A stretch of 64,000 nt of DNA, taken from assembly GCA_963662175.1 (NCBI GenBank), contig OY759225.1, positions 992,001-1,056,000 of the forward strand, given 5' to 3'. This DNA comes from Aradus depressus (lineage: Eukaryota; Arthropoda; Insecta; Hemiptera; Aradidae). This document shows, piece by piece, positions 11,216 through 22,142 of the stretch. Below the pieces are notes generated by a model. The model did no database searches and was not told the origin of the DNA. It was given only the letters and a program-made list of their open reading frames with translations. How positions within the stretch are numbered: position 1 is the first letter of the stretch; each line of letters opens with the position of its first letter. The position numbers and the translations under genes are program-made.

Positions 11216-11519
11216 GCGTTACTACAGTTGAATTCCGTATGAATAATTAAAAATTATAACATCACTGTCGAGGAACTGAATAGCCTTATAGGAGATATTG
11301 GGAGAATAGTCAAAGTTCCCCGGGCAACGCCGGGTATTACTGCTAGTCTATATTAATAAAGCTGAAACGGGGTTTGTTTGTTTGTATGTATGTATGTTTG
11401 TTCCAGCATCACGCCCAAACCGCTGGACGGATTTTTATGAAACTTCCCATGTAGCATTCTTTTGAGCCCAATTGAATAATATGCTATGTGGCGTCCCAAA
11501 ATTTTGATCGGGAGGGGGG

Positions 11520-12720
11520 GTTGTAAGGGGGGCCTAAGTATATAAATAGTGCTAACTCATTAACTAATGGTCAAATTGTCATGAAATTTCACATGTAGTA
11601 TTCTTAAAGACCAAATAGAAATATGAGGTATGTGGCGTCCCAAAATTTTGAACGGGAGGGGGGGTTGTGGGGGGGCCTAAGTATAAATATAGACCAAACT
11701 CTTTAACGGTTGGTCGGATTGTCACGAAATTTCACATGTAGTATTTTTAAAAGCCAAATAGGAAAAAAAGGTGTGTGGCGTCCCAAAGTTTTGAACGGGA
11801 GGGGGGGTTGTGGGGGGGCCTAAGTATAAATATAGAGCTAACTCATTAACTAATGGGCGAATCGTCATGAAATTTCACATGTAGTATTCCTGGAGGCCAA
11901 ATAGAAAAATAAGGTGTGTGATGTCCCAAAAATTTGAACGAGGGGAGGGGGGGGGGAAAGGCCTAAATATAAAGATACCGGTAGCTCATTAACTAATGGT
12001 CGAATTGTCATGAAATTTCACATGTAGTATTCCTGGAGGCCAAATAGAAAAAAAAGGAGTGTGGCGTCCCAAAAATTTGAACGGGAGGAGGGGTTGTGGG
12101 GGGGCCTAAGTATAAATATAGAGCATGCTCATTACCGGTTGGTCGTATTGTCACGAAATTTCACTTGTAGTATTCCTGAAGGCCAAATAGAAAAATAAGG
12201 TGTGTGGCTTTCGAAAGTTTTGAACGGGACGGGGGTTGTGGGGGGGCCTAAGTATATATATAGAGCTAGCTCATTACCGGTTGGTCGGATTGTCACGAAA
12301 TTTCACATGTAGTATTCCTGAAGGCCAAATAGAAAAATAAGGTGTGTGGCGTCCCAACGTTTTGAACGGGAGGGGGGGTTGAGGGGGGCCTAAGTATAAA
12401 TATAGAGCTAGCTCATTAACGGATGATCGGATTGTCACGAAATTTCACATGTAGTATTCATAAAGGCCAAATAGAAAAATAGGGTGTGTGACGTCAAAAA
12501 ATTGTGAACGGGACGGGGGTCATGGGGGTAGGCCTAAATTTGAAGATGGTGATAGGTCATTAACGGATGATCAGATTGTCATGGAATTTCACATGTAGTA
12601 TTCTTTATGGCCAAATAGAAAAATACACTATGTGACATTTTAAAAATTGGGGAGGGGGGGGGGGGCTAAGCCTAAAATATAATACTGAATGATTAAAGGG
12701 TAATCGGATTGTCATGAATT
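11520..12720 (+). repeat. Family A minisatellite, about 8-9 units
   Basis: Tandem units of about 140 bp with long G runs. The last units carry GGATGATCGGATTGTCA and TACACTATGTGACAT variants, which occur at the same relative (last) position in the other Helitron copies. Confidence 0.88.
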
Positions 12721-12724
12721 TCAC

Positions 12725-13505
12725 ATGTAGTAGTAGCAACTATGTATTCGCTGTGGGGTCCGCTGTTGCAAGGCACTTACTAGCTGTGATGCCCAGCTTT
12801 CCTAACTTCGTACTAGCTGTGGAGTCCGCTGTCGCAAGGCACATACTAGAAGTGGTGCCCAGGGTTCCTAACTACGTACTACCTGTGGGGTCCGCAGTTG
12901 AAGGGCACTTACTACCTGTGATGCCCAGTGTTCCTAACTACGTACTACCTGTGGGGTCCGCAGTTGAAGGGCACTTATTAGCTGTGATGCCCAGTGTTCC
13001 TAACTACGTACTAGCTGTGGTGTCCGCTGTTGCAAGGCACTCATTACAAGTAGTGCCCATCGTTCCTAACTTCGTACTAGCTGTGGGGTCCGCTGTTGCA
13101 AGGCACATACTAGATGTGGTGCCCAGAGTTCCTAAGCTTTTACTAATGTGGGGTCCGCTGTCGCAAGGCACATACTAGCTGTGGTGCTTAGCGTTCCTAT
13201 CTACGTACTAGCTGTGGTGACCAGCGTTCCTAACTACGTACTAGCTGTTGGATCCGCCGTCGCAAGGCACATACTAGCTGTGATGCCCAGCATTCACTAC
13301 TACGTACTGGGTGTGGGGTCCGCCGTTGCAAGGCATATACTACCTGTGGTGCCCAGCGTTGCAAGGGATACAACCTGTGGTCACCAACGTTCTTAAGTAC
13401 GTACTGGCTAGGACGTCCAGCGATGCCAAGTATTCACTAGCTGTGGTTTCCGCCGTTGAAAGGTGCATACTAGCTGTGGTTACCAGGGGTCCTAGAAACT
13501 TACTA
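12725..13505 (+). repeat. Family B minisatellite, about 12 units
   Basis: 66-bp units follow the TAGTAGTAGCAACTATGTA junction. They are open in one frame for 154 codons, which I read as a consequence of the 66-bp period. Confidence 0.9.
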
Positions 13506-13659
13506 GCGTTACTATAGCTGAAGGACTATAAGCCTTATTCCGTATGAATAATTGAAAATTATAACTTCACGAATGTACTGTCGAAAAATTGAATAGACTT
13601 ATAGGAGATATTGGGAGAAGAGTCAAAGTTCCCCAGGCAACGCCGGGTATTACTGCTAG

Positions 13660-15118
13660 TGTGGAATATAAGTGGGCTTTGATGTAGGTACCGTTTTGAC
13701 ATATTTTCTGAAAAAAAAATTAATACAGCTATCTGGGTAGATAGGCAGCATCCAGAAACGAAGATGGTCAACCAAAGAAAGATTCAGACGTATCGGGAAA
13801 GTCCCATCCGAAGGACGACGTGCTCAAGTAATTATTAACCTAAATGAAATGTCACCTACCCAGGTTTAGATACATAACATACGACTCATTATCGAGTATC
13901 TGACATACGAAAAGGCCCTCGATCATAGCTTAAAGTCCCATCCGAAGGACGACGTGCTCAAGTAATTATTATCCTAAATGAAATGTCACCTACCCCGGTT
14001 TAGTTACATAACATACGACTCATTATCGAGTACCTGACATACGAAAAGGCCCTCGATCATAGCTTAAAGTCCAATCCGAAGGACGACATGCTCAAATTTA
14101 TTTTTATCTTCCCGATTAAAACGTCTGACCTGAGTGACTTGACTAGATTTCTAAATGGCGATCCTGAGCTCGATAGACTCCATATGTATGATAAAATAAG
14201 TTACCGTTTGGTTCCAACTAAAATTATCAAGAAAGAAATGTGGAATTAAGTGGGCTTTGAGGTACCGTTTTGACATATTTTCTGAAAAACAAATTAATAC
14301 AGATATGTTGGTAGATAGGCTGCATCCAGAAACGAAGATGGTCAACCAAAGAAAGATTCAGATGTATCGGGAAAGTCCCATCCGAAGGACGACGTGCTCA
14401 AATTTATTTTTATCTTCCCGATTAAAACATCTGACCTAAGTGACTTGGCTAGATTTCTAAATGGCGATCCTGAGCTCGGTAGACTCCATTCTTCAAATTT
14501 CTAGCTTTTAAACGGTTTTTAGATTTAATATTTGTTAAAACTGATGAAACACCCGGATATCTGAATCCTACACAAAAATTGAAATAATAATGTTTTTCGA
14601 AAAAAGTCGGGCTAAATACCATTCTTCAAATTTCCTGCTTTTTAACGGTTTATGGATTTACTATTTGTTAAAACTGATAGACAGATTAAGATATACCGGG
14701 AAAGTCCCATCCGAAGGACGACGTGCTCAAGGTTTTTCGAACCTAAGTGAAATTTTAGCTACCTAGGTTTAGTTACATAACATACGACTCATTATCGAGC
14801 ACCTGACATACAAAAAGGCCCTCAATCATAGCTTGGAGTCCAATCCGAAGGACGACGTGCTCAAGTTATTTTTAACGTAAATGTAATTTCAACTACCCAG
14901 GTTTAGATACATAACATACGACTCATTATCGAGTACCTGACATACAAAAAGGCCCTCGATCATAGCTTAAAGCCCAATCCGAAGGACGACGTGCCCAAAT
15001 TTATTTTTATCTTCCCGATTAAAACATCTGAGCTAAGTGACTTGGCTAGATTTCTAAATGGCGATCCTGAGCTCGGTAGACTCCATTCTTCAAATTTCTA
15101 GCTTTTAAACGGTTTTTA
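13660..15118 (+). repeat. Family C repeat, degenerate shorter units
   Basis: Several copies of CCCATCCGAAGGACGACG are spaced about 133 bp, separated by CATAACATACGACTCATTATCGAG and GGCCCTCGATCATAGC. At 14227-14245 there is an uninterrupted AAGAAAGAAATGTGGAAT, the empty version of the Helitron target. Short protein-like frames occur (for example RYRFDIFSEKQINT at about 14259-14300), but stops break them between units. Confidence 0.8.
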
Positions 15119-15401
15119 GATTTAAGATAATGTTTGTACCTTTTTCATGAAACATTTCACAATTAAAATCTGAGGCCATGAGATGTACAAACTGTGAGAG
15201 GAGTGTTGGGTGATGTCACGTAGTGTTGGGTGATGTCACGTCCCTATGTTGAGCAGAACGTTTAAGGATGCCAGGAAATTTGCTAATTCAATGTTTTATT
15301 TAACGTTTTTGTGAACTTTTGTTTGTTTAAACACGTAAACAAATTGTCTCAAGAAAATTTGGTTCAATTCATGGTTGAAGTCTATGTTTTAATCAACCTG
15401 G
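15119..15401. other. Unassigned segment with a 20-bp direct duplication
   Basis: This is non-repetitive within the window except for two adjacent 20-bp copies (15201-15220 and 15221-15240; AGTGTTGGGTGATGTCACG). The part after them (CCCTATGTTGAGCAGAACG) loosely resembles the 5' end of the Jockey element at 16150-16185, so it may be a fragment of a related element's 5' UTR. There is no gene. Confidence 0.4.
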
Positions 15402-15690
15402 TGGTCACAAGCGTTCTCAAGTACGCACTGGCTAGGACGTCCACTGATGCTAAGTATTCACTAGCTATGGTTTCCGCCGTTGAATGGCGCGTACTAGCCA
15501 TGGTGCCCAGGGGTCCTAAAAACTTACTAGCTGGGATGTCTGCCGTTGAAGGACTATAAGCGTTATTCCGTATGAATAATTGAAAATTATAACATCATGA
15601 ATGTACTATTGAAGAATTGAAATGGATTCGAACGAGAGATATTAGGAGAAAAGTCAAAGTTCCCCGGGCAACGCCGGGTATTACTGCTAG
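15402..15690 (+). mobile_element. 3' remnant of a Helitron
   Basis: The last two degenerate family B units and the 3' block are kept, with the hairpin CCCCGGGCAACGCCGGG and ATTACTGCTAG ending at 15690. The right flank TGTGAAATATAAGTGGG matches the flank at 13660, so this copy occupies the same target position in another family C repeat. The 5' part is missing. Confidence 0.8.
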
Positions 15691-16122
15691 TGTGAAATAT
15701 AAGTGGGCATGGAGGTACCGTTTTGACATATTTTCTGAAAAACAAATTAATACAGCTATCTTGGTAGATAGGCAGCATCCAGAAACGAAGATGGTCAACC
15801 AAAGAAAGATTCAGACGTATCGAGAAAGTCCCATCCGAAGGACGACGTGCTCAAGTAATTATTAACCTAAATGAAATGTCACCTACCCAGGTTTAGATAC
15901 ATAACATACGACTCATTATCGAGTACCTGACATACGAAAAGGCCCTCGATCATAGCTTAAAGTCCAATCCGAAGGACGACGTGCTCAAATTCATTTTTAT
16001 CTTCTCGTTAAAACATCTGACCTAAGTGCTTTGGCTAGATTTCTAAATGGCGATCCTGAGCTCGGTAGACTCCATTCTTCAAATTTCTAGCTTTTAAACG
16101 GTTTTTAGATTTAATATTTGTT
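15691..16122 (+). repeat. Family C repeat segment
   Basis: It carries RYRFDIFSEK-type sequence, two CATCCGAAGGACGACG cores (one CCAATCCG) and GGCGATCCTGAGCTCGGTAG. It ends in ATTTAATATTTGTT, whose last 8 bp is the left target duplication of the Jockey element. Confidence 0.8.
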
Positions 16123-16599
16123 GAGTTTACGTTTAACTTTTGATGGGGGATGACGTGGCCAACTACCGTATGTTGAACAACACGTTTTTGTGCTCCTCAA
16201 TATTCGTTTTCTTTGAAGGCTATTTAATGAATGAATGAATGAAAATAAATTTTATTCTGGGACCGAGGTCCCCTAAGAATAAATACATATATTTAAACTT
16301 ATTGTTTAAAATATTTTCGATTCTTTTTTTTTTTAAAGAGAACTGTGATTAATTTCTGTTTGAATTTTATGTTATGTGTTCATTCGAAACTTGAAACTTT
16401 ATGTGTTCATTAGAAACTTGAAAAACATAACCTTACATAAAATATTTCAATTTCATTCAGTTTATTCCTTTTACTTTACTTTATCTTCACTTTCTTTTGT
16501 TCGTTTTATGTTTTAATTTGATGTTATTGTTTCGTGTGTGTGTTTTCCTTTTTTTCTTTTTTACTTTTCTGATGAGTGAGTTTTAACTTACAATCAGTC
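16123..16599 (+). other. 5' UTR of the Jockey-like element
   Basis: This is AT-rich, non-coding leader between the target duplication and the first ORF1 methionine. Jockey-type elements use an internal promoter in this region; I cannot point to a specific one. It includes an ATGAATGAATGAATGA microsatellite (about 16227-16242) next to GGGACCGAGGTCCCC (16259-16273), a perfect 6-bp inverted repeat that may mark the tail of an older inserted element in the opposite orientation. Confidence 0.5.
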
Positions 16600-17943
16600 A
16601 TGGGTGACGAAGGTAAAAAGCAGAAACCACGACTCCTGAGGCTACTCCCTCCACTTCTGTATGGCAGGAAGTGTTTGTCAGGGACCGGAAGAGACCAGCT
16701 GCAGACACCAGAGACCCCAGAAAGGCTGCGCGGCTGAACAGCAACATTCAGCAGGTACCCCTTAATAACCACTATACACCATCGTCGCAAGATGAAGCAA
16801 TGGAGTCATCATCAAATAGTCAACAAATAGTAAATGAAAAACCACCTCCCATTTTCATCAAAGAAAACATTAGTAGTTATAAAAACTTTTTATCTTTATT
16901 AGAAAATACTTGTGGTCAAAATTCATTTATTTTAAAATCTACAGCTAATGGAATCACACTCTACCCTACCACACCGGCCCATTATAGATCATTTGTACAT
17001 TTACTAGACAATGAGAAGGTCATGTTCCACACGTACCAACTCAAGTCTGACAGAGTACCGAGGGTAGTGATCCGCGGCCTCCATCCATCCACAGATCATG
17101 CAGATCTGAAAACAGCTCTTCAGGAGAAGGGATATCCGGCTCGAGCTGTTATGAACGTATTCAAAAAAACATGGGTTCAGGAACCCAGTGCTACACATTC
17201 AGAGCCTGTTAAAGTACCTCTGCCTGCCTATCTTTTTTGTTGACGTGGACCCAAAACACTACAACGAAAAAATCTTCGATATCCGGAGTTTACTTTACTC
17301 AAAAGTAACCATTGAAGAACCCTATAGAAGGCACTCTATCGTCCAGTGTAAACGTTGTCAAGGTTACGGGCACACGCATTCATATTGCAGATTAATGCAC
17401 AAATGCGTGCGCTGTGGCCAGGAACATGTTTCTGGAACATGCCAGAAGCCTAGGACTAGCCCCGCTACATATGCAAACTGCAATGGTTCACATCCTGCGA
17501 ACTACAGAGGGTGCGCCACGTATCAACAATTGCGCATTCAAAAGGGAAGGACTACCGAAAGCAGAGGAGACAAGGCGCAAATGCATGGTGCACAGATGCA
17601 TTACGCTCCAACGGCAGCAAGATCCGCACACCCAGCTCAGGAAGTAAACGGACCTCCCGCTGCTACACTCTCAACCATACCGCAGCCAAGAAGGAACTTC
17701 TCCAACTACGCAGAGGCAGCAGGTCTTCAGAGAGGCTCACCTGGGACGTCCAACCAATACCCAGCATACAGCCCTCCGACTGGCGTGGGGGTGGAAGGGC
17801 CCCAGTGGTCTCCTCCCAGTCAAGGTATCCCTCCCAACTTTTCAAATTTCATTTCAAGCCTTCAAAACATTATCCAACCCCTCGTCACTCTCCTCACACA
17901 ACTTTCACAAATGACACAACTTTTCACACAAAATGTCAACTAA
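16600..17943 (+). pseudogene. Jockey-like ORF1 (Gag-like RNA-binding protein), frameshifted
   Basis: ORF1 of Jockey elements makes a nucleic-acid-binding protein that packages the element RNA. The frame starting at the ATG at 16600 soon gives way to another (about 16610-16622), and a second shift lies near 17225. The N-terminal half has a predicted RNA-binding segment (GLHPSTDHADLKTAL near 17070). The C-terminal half has cysteine-histidine knuckles (CKRCQGYGHTHSYC, then CVRCGQEHVSGTC, then a third degenerate one ending YRGC), followed by a Pro/Ser-rich tail. The TAA at 17941-17943 overlaps the ORF2 start. It is broken and unlikely to be functional. Confidence 0.8.
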
Positions 17944-20614
17944 TTTACTCACCGCTGGTTCCTTGTCAGTTCTTCTGTGGAACGCTAATGGACTTCTACA
18001 ACACAGAAACGAACTGGACATATTTTTACATGACAGACGGATAGACGTAGCACTGATCTCTGAGATTCACTTGACATCTAAATCCAGACTTTACATACGT
18101 GACTATACAATACACAGAGCTGACCATCCTGAAGACACCAGTCACGGCGGGGCCGCTGTTCTCATCAAGTCTTCACTCAAACACTACCCACTTCCCAATG
18201 AAACAACACCTCATATACAGGCAACAGCTGTATCACTACACACAAAACACAAAAAAATAGCCCTTGTGGCCGTTTACTGTCCTCCGAGGTTCGCCATAGC
18301 ATCTGGTACATTTTCAGCATTTTTTCGGAAATGGGGTCCTTGCTTCCTTGCTGGAGATGACTACAACGCGAAACACCAGCAATGGGGCTCGCGACTCTGT
18401 ACTCCGAGGGGAAGGAGTCTTAACACCACACTTAATAGGGACCATTTACAAATAATTTCGCCTAACTCACCGACTTACTGGCCAACTTCAAGACGGAAAT
18501 TACCTGACTTATTGGACTTTTTCATCCATAAGGGACTACGAGGTTTGCCTTATACTGTCAGTTGCCCACCCGACCTCTCTTCTGATCACTCGTCCGTGAT
18601 TCTAAACCTCTGGGCAGAACCGTGTAAGAAAGAGAAGAAACCAACGCTAACCCCAGGAATCACAGACTGGCAGTTATTCCAGTCAACATTAAGCTCTAAG
18701 CTCTCCATTCCTTATGCTTTAAAAACGCAGGAGAAGCTTGAAAATTCTGTGGAACACTTCATACGAAGCGTCCAAGAAGCTACATGGACCTCTACAACTC
18801 CAAAAATAATTGGCCATCGTACCCGGAGTACATCCGGAGACTGATCAGGGAGAAACGGAGAGCACGACAGAGATGGCAAAACACTCGACTTCAATTTGAC
18901 AAACGAACCTACAACCAGCTAAATAATAAACTTAAGACAGAAATTAAATTATTCAGACAGGACAAACCAGATGACTACTTCTCTAACCTAGATGCTGAAA
19001 ATGGCAGTCTCTGGCGAAAAACTCGTCGAGTTCTGCGTCAACCAGTAGTGTCATCACCGCTTCGTAATGATGATGACGCATGGGTAATAACGGATGATGA
19101 AAAGGCAGAGCTCTTCGGTAGATATCTCGCACATACTTTCACTCCACATCAAGACTCACCCCACACTCCACATGACGACACTGTGTTAAATGCATTACAC
19201 ATTCCACTCCCACTTTCACTCCCTTCTAAATCATTCACCCCGGCCGAAGTGACCTACGAAATTCAACTGCCCAGAAAGAAGTCCCCGGGATACGACCTCA
19301 TTACAGCTGAAATTCTCAAAGAATTGCCCCGAAAGGCTATAGTTTTTCTCACAACCCTGTATAACTGCATACTTCGCACAACATTTTTCCCCATACAATG
19401 GAAACACTCACATATTATCATGATCTTAAAACCAAACAAACCATCACACTGCCCTTCGTCATATCGCCCTATCAGTCTTCTTCCTCTTTGCTCAAAACGT
19501 TTTAAAAAATTACTCTATAAAAGACTCATAACTATCATAACATCCCAGCAAGTACTCCCAGATCATCAGTTCGGCTTTCGTTCACAACATTCAACAACAC
19601 ATCAGTTACACAGGGTTGTGGATTTCATAGCTTCTGCCTTAGAGAGAAAGTTGTAGGCACCAGGGGCCTTTCTTGATGTAAGTCAGGCTTTTGACCGAGT
19701 TTGGCACCCGGGACTTCTTTACAAATTGAGGCCTTTACTTCCACACACATACTACCTCATCCTACAATCATATATAGCATACAGATACTTCGTCGTCCGA
19801 CAGGGCTCTGCTGTCTCTTCGTTGCAGCCCATCTTGGCAGGCGTGCCTCAAGGGTCTATTTTATCTCCTTTGTTATACACTTTACACCTCAGACATGCCC
19901 ACGTCACCACATACTTTGACAGCTACATACGCCGATGACACTGCCATCTTAGCTGCTGCTGAATCTTCCATACATGCCTCGATCACATTACAACACCATG
20001 TTACTCAACTTGAGAACTGGTGCAACATTTGGAAAATTAAACTCAAGACGAACAAATCACAACATATCACATTTACATTAAGACGAGATACATGTCCCGC
20101 CGTTTTTATCTACAACAAGCCCCTCCCTCAGACTAACACAGTAAGATATTTGGGACTTACTCTGGACAGACGACTGACATGGCACGCACATACAAGCCTC
20201 ATACGTAATACACTAAACAAACGATTTAAAATGCTTTATTCTCTTCTGCACAGACATTCAAAATTACCCTTAACACAAAAGCGTAACTGCTACACATTTC
20301 TACTAAAGCCACTCTGGATGTATGGCTCACAAATCTACGATTTAGCTAAAATATCTAACCTGAAACGTATCCAGGTTTTCCAGTCAAAGACACTCAGACT
20401 CATTACACAATGCCCACCATACGTAAGTAACAGAACACTTCACAATGACCTCATGATAAACACAGTACACGACACAATTCAGGACCTTTACAGACGTTTC
20501 CACAGCAAATTGCATTCACACCCAAATCCATACATCCATTCACTTTCTTCACCACACTTGCCACACAATCCTCCCAGGAGATTGAAGAGGAGGTGGAACC
20601 GTGACTTAATATAA
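17933..20614 (+). pseudogene. Jockey-like ORF2 (endonuclease-reverse transcriptase), broken
   Basis: The APE-type endonuclease is at 17933 to about 18640: LLWNANGL near the start, LISEIHL (catalytic Glu), GDDYNAKHQQWGS, and SSDHSSV at the end of the domain. RT follows: SYRPISLLPLCS, HQFGFRSQHSTTHQL, FLDVSQAFDRVWH, GVPQGSILSPLLY, and TYADDTAIL (catalytic YADD near 19929-19940). Breaks: a frame change near 18800-18815, an in-frame TAG at 19654-19656, and a frame change near 19885-19895 just before YADD. The C-terminal end (PLWMYGSQIYDLAK, RIQVFQSKTLRLI) and the RRWNRDLI terminus are in frame to the TAA at 20612. Its protein, when intact, would nick target DNA and copy the RNA there. Confidence 0.88.
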
Positions 20615-20841
20615 TCCAAAATTACAACCCCCCACTTCTCGAAACAAAATCATAAAATCCCCATTCATTGATAATAACCATAATATTCATTGTTTTAAAT
20701 TTCGCCCTGAGGAGCTACCGCTGGGTGGCCTTCCTCTCTCACGCCAATCAAGTCATCCACATTCAATGAAGTCCTCTTGGTAGCTGGTTGTTGCGTCAAG
20801 GTAACAGTTGCGACCAACATTATAAAGACAAAAAAAAAAAG
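20615..20841 (+). other. 3' UTR and A tail of the Jockey-like element
   Basis: A non-coding tail after the ORF2 stop ends in about 11 A at 20830-20840 and is followed directly by the right target duplication. It has a GC-richer core (GCTACCGCTGGGTGGCC) that could fold; its role is not known here. Confidence 0.65.
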
Positions 20842-22142
20842 TATTTGTTAAAACTGATGAACAACTGGGAAAGTCTCATCCGAAGGACGACGTGCTCAAG
20901 TAATTTTTAACCTAAATGAAATGTCACCTACTCAGGTTTAGATACATAACATACGACTCATTATCGAGCACCTGACATACAAAAAGGCCCTCGATCATAG
21001 CCTAAAGCCCAATCCGAAGGACGACGTGCTCAAATTTATTTTTATCTTCCCGATTAAAACATCTGACCTAAGTTCCTTGGCCTTGGAAGGACGACGTGCT
21101 CAAATTTATTTTCATCTTCTCGATTAAAACATCTGACCTAAGTTCCTTGGCTAGATTTCTAAAAGGCGATCCTGAGCTCGGTAGACTCCATTCTTCAAAT
21201 TTCTAGCTTTTAAACGGTTTTTAGATTTAATATTTGTTAAAACTGATGAACAACCGGGATATCTGAATCCTAAAAAAAAATCAAAATAAAAATGTTTTCA
21301 GAAAAAAGTCGGGCTAAATACCATTCTTCAAATTTCCTGCTTTTTAACGGTTTATAGATTTAATATTTGTTAAAACTGATAGACAGATTCAGATCGATCG
21401 GGAAAGTCCCATCCGAAGGACAACGTGTTCAAGGTTTTTTGAACCTAAGTGAAATTTTAGCTACATAGGTTTAGTTACATAATATACGACTCATTATGGA
21501 GCACCTGACATACGAAAAGGTCCTCGATCCTTGCTCAAAGTCCAATCCGAAGGACGACGTGCTCAAATTTATTTTTATCTCCCCGATTAAAACATCTGAC
21601 CTAAAGTGCCTTGGCTAGATTTCTAATTGGCGGTCCTGAGCTCGATAGACTCCATATGTATGATAAAATAAGTTACCGTTTGGTTCCAACTAGAATTATC
21701 GAGGAAGAAATTTGGAATATAAGTGGGCTTTGAGGTACCGTTTTGACATATTTTCTGAAAAACAAATTAATACAGCTATGTTGGTAGATAGGTAGCATCC
21801 AGAAACGAAGGTGGTCAACCAAAGAAAGATTCAGATGTATCGGGAAAGTCCCATCCGAAGGACGACGTGCTCAAGTAATTTTTACCTAAATGAAATGTCA
21901 TCTACCCAGGTTTAGATACATAACATACGACTCATTATCGAGCACCTGACATACAAAAAGGCCGCTTGAAGTCCAATCCGACGGACGACATGCCCAAGTT
22001 ATTTTTAACCAAAATGAAATTTCAACTGCCCAGGTTTAGATACATAACATACGACTCATTATCGAGCACCTGACATACAAAAAGGCCGCTTGAAGTCCAA
22101 TCCGACGGACGACATGCCCAAGTTATTTTTAACCAAAATTAA
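20842..22142 (+). repeat. Family C repeat segment
   Basis: Repeated CCCATCCGAAGGACGACG/CAATCCGACGGACGACA cores and GACCTAAGT...GGCGATCCTGAGCTCG motifs. GAGGAAGAAATTTGGAAT at 21701-21718 is a second uninterrupted Helitron target site. The last units (from about 21893) are the 124-bp GCCGCTTGAAGTCCAATCC type that continues beyond the inserted Jockey element at 24307. Confidence 0.8.

Larger units (their letters stand above)
9061..11346 (+). mobile_element. Non-autonomous Helitron, complete, first unit of a dimer
   Basis: The 5' end TCTATATAAATAAAGCTG follows A9060. Family A runs from about 9245 to 10620 (about ten units), family B from about 10620 to 11215 (about nine units), then the 3' block, hairpin and ATTACTGCTAG ending at 11346. 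The next base starts another complete copy. There is no transposase gene. Confidence 0.85.
11347..13659 (+). mobile_element. Non-autonomous Helitron, complete, second unit of a dimer
   Basis: The 5' end TCTATATTAATAAAGC follows the preceding copy's CTAG directly. Family A spans about 11520-12720 and family B about 12725-13505. The hairpin reads CCCCAGGCAACGCCGGG, so one stem base is mutated. The 3' end CTAG is at 13656-13659, followed by T13660. The dimer 9061-13659 is thus flanked by A and T, the usual Helitron target dinucleotide, with no target duplication. Confidence 0.85.
16123..20841 (+). mobile_element. Full-length, decayed Jockey-like non-LTR retrotransposon
   Basis: The element lies between two copies of TATTTGTT (16115-16122 and 20842-20849) inside a family C motif that is contiguous elsewhere. 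It has a 5' UTR (16123 to about 16599), ORF1 with zinc knuckles, ORF2 with endonuclease and RT, a 3' UTR and an A-rich tail (20828-20840). The ORF order, sequence motifs and A tail fit the Jockey clade. ORF1 and ORF2 overlap by 11 bp. Frameshifts and a stop codon disable both ORFs. Confidence 0.85.
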
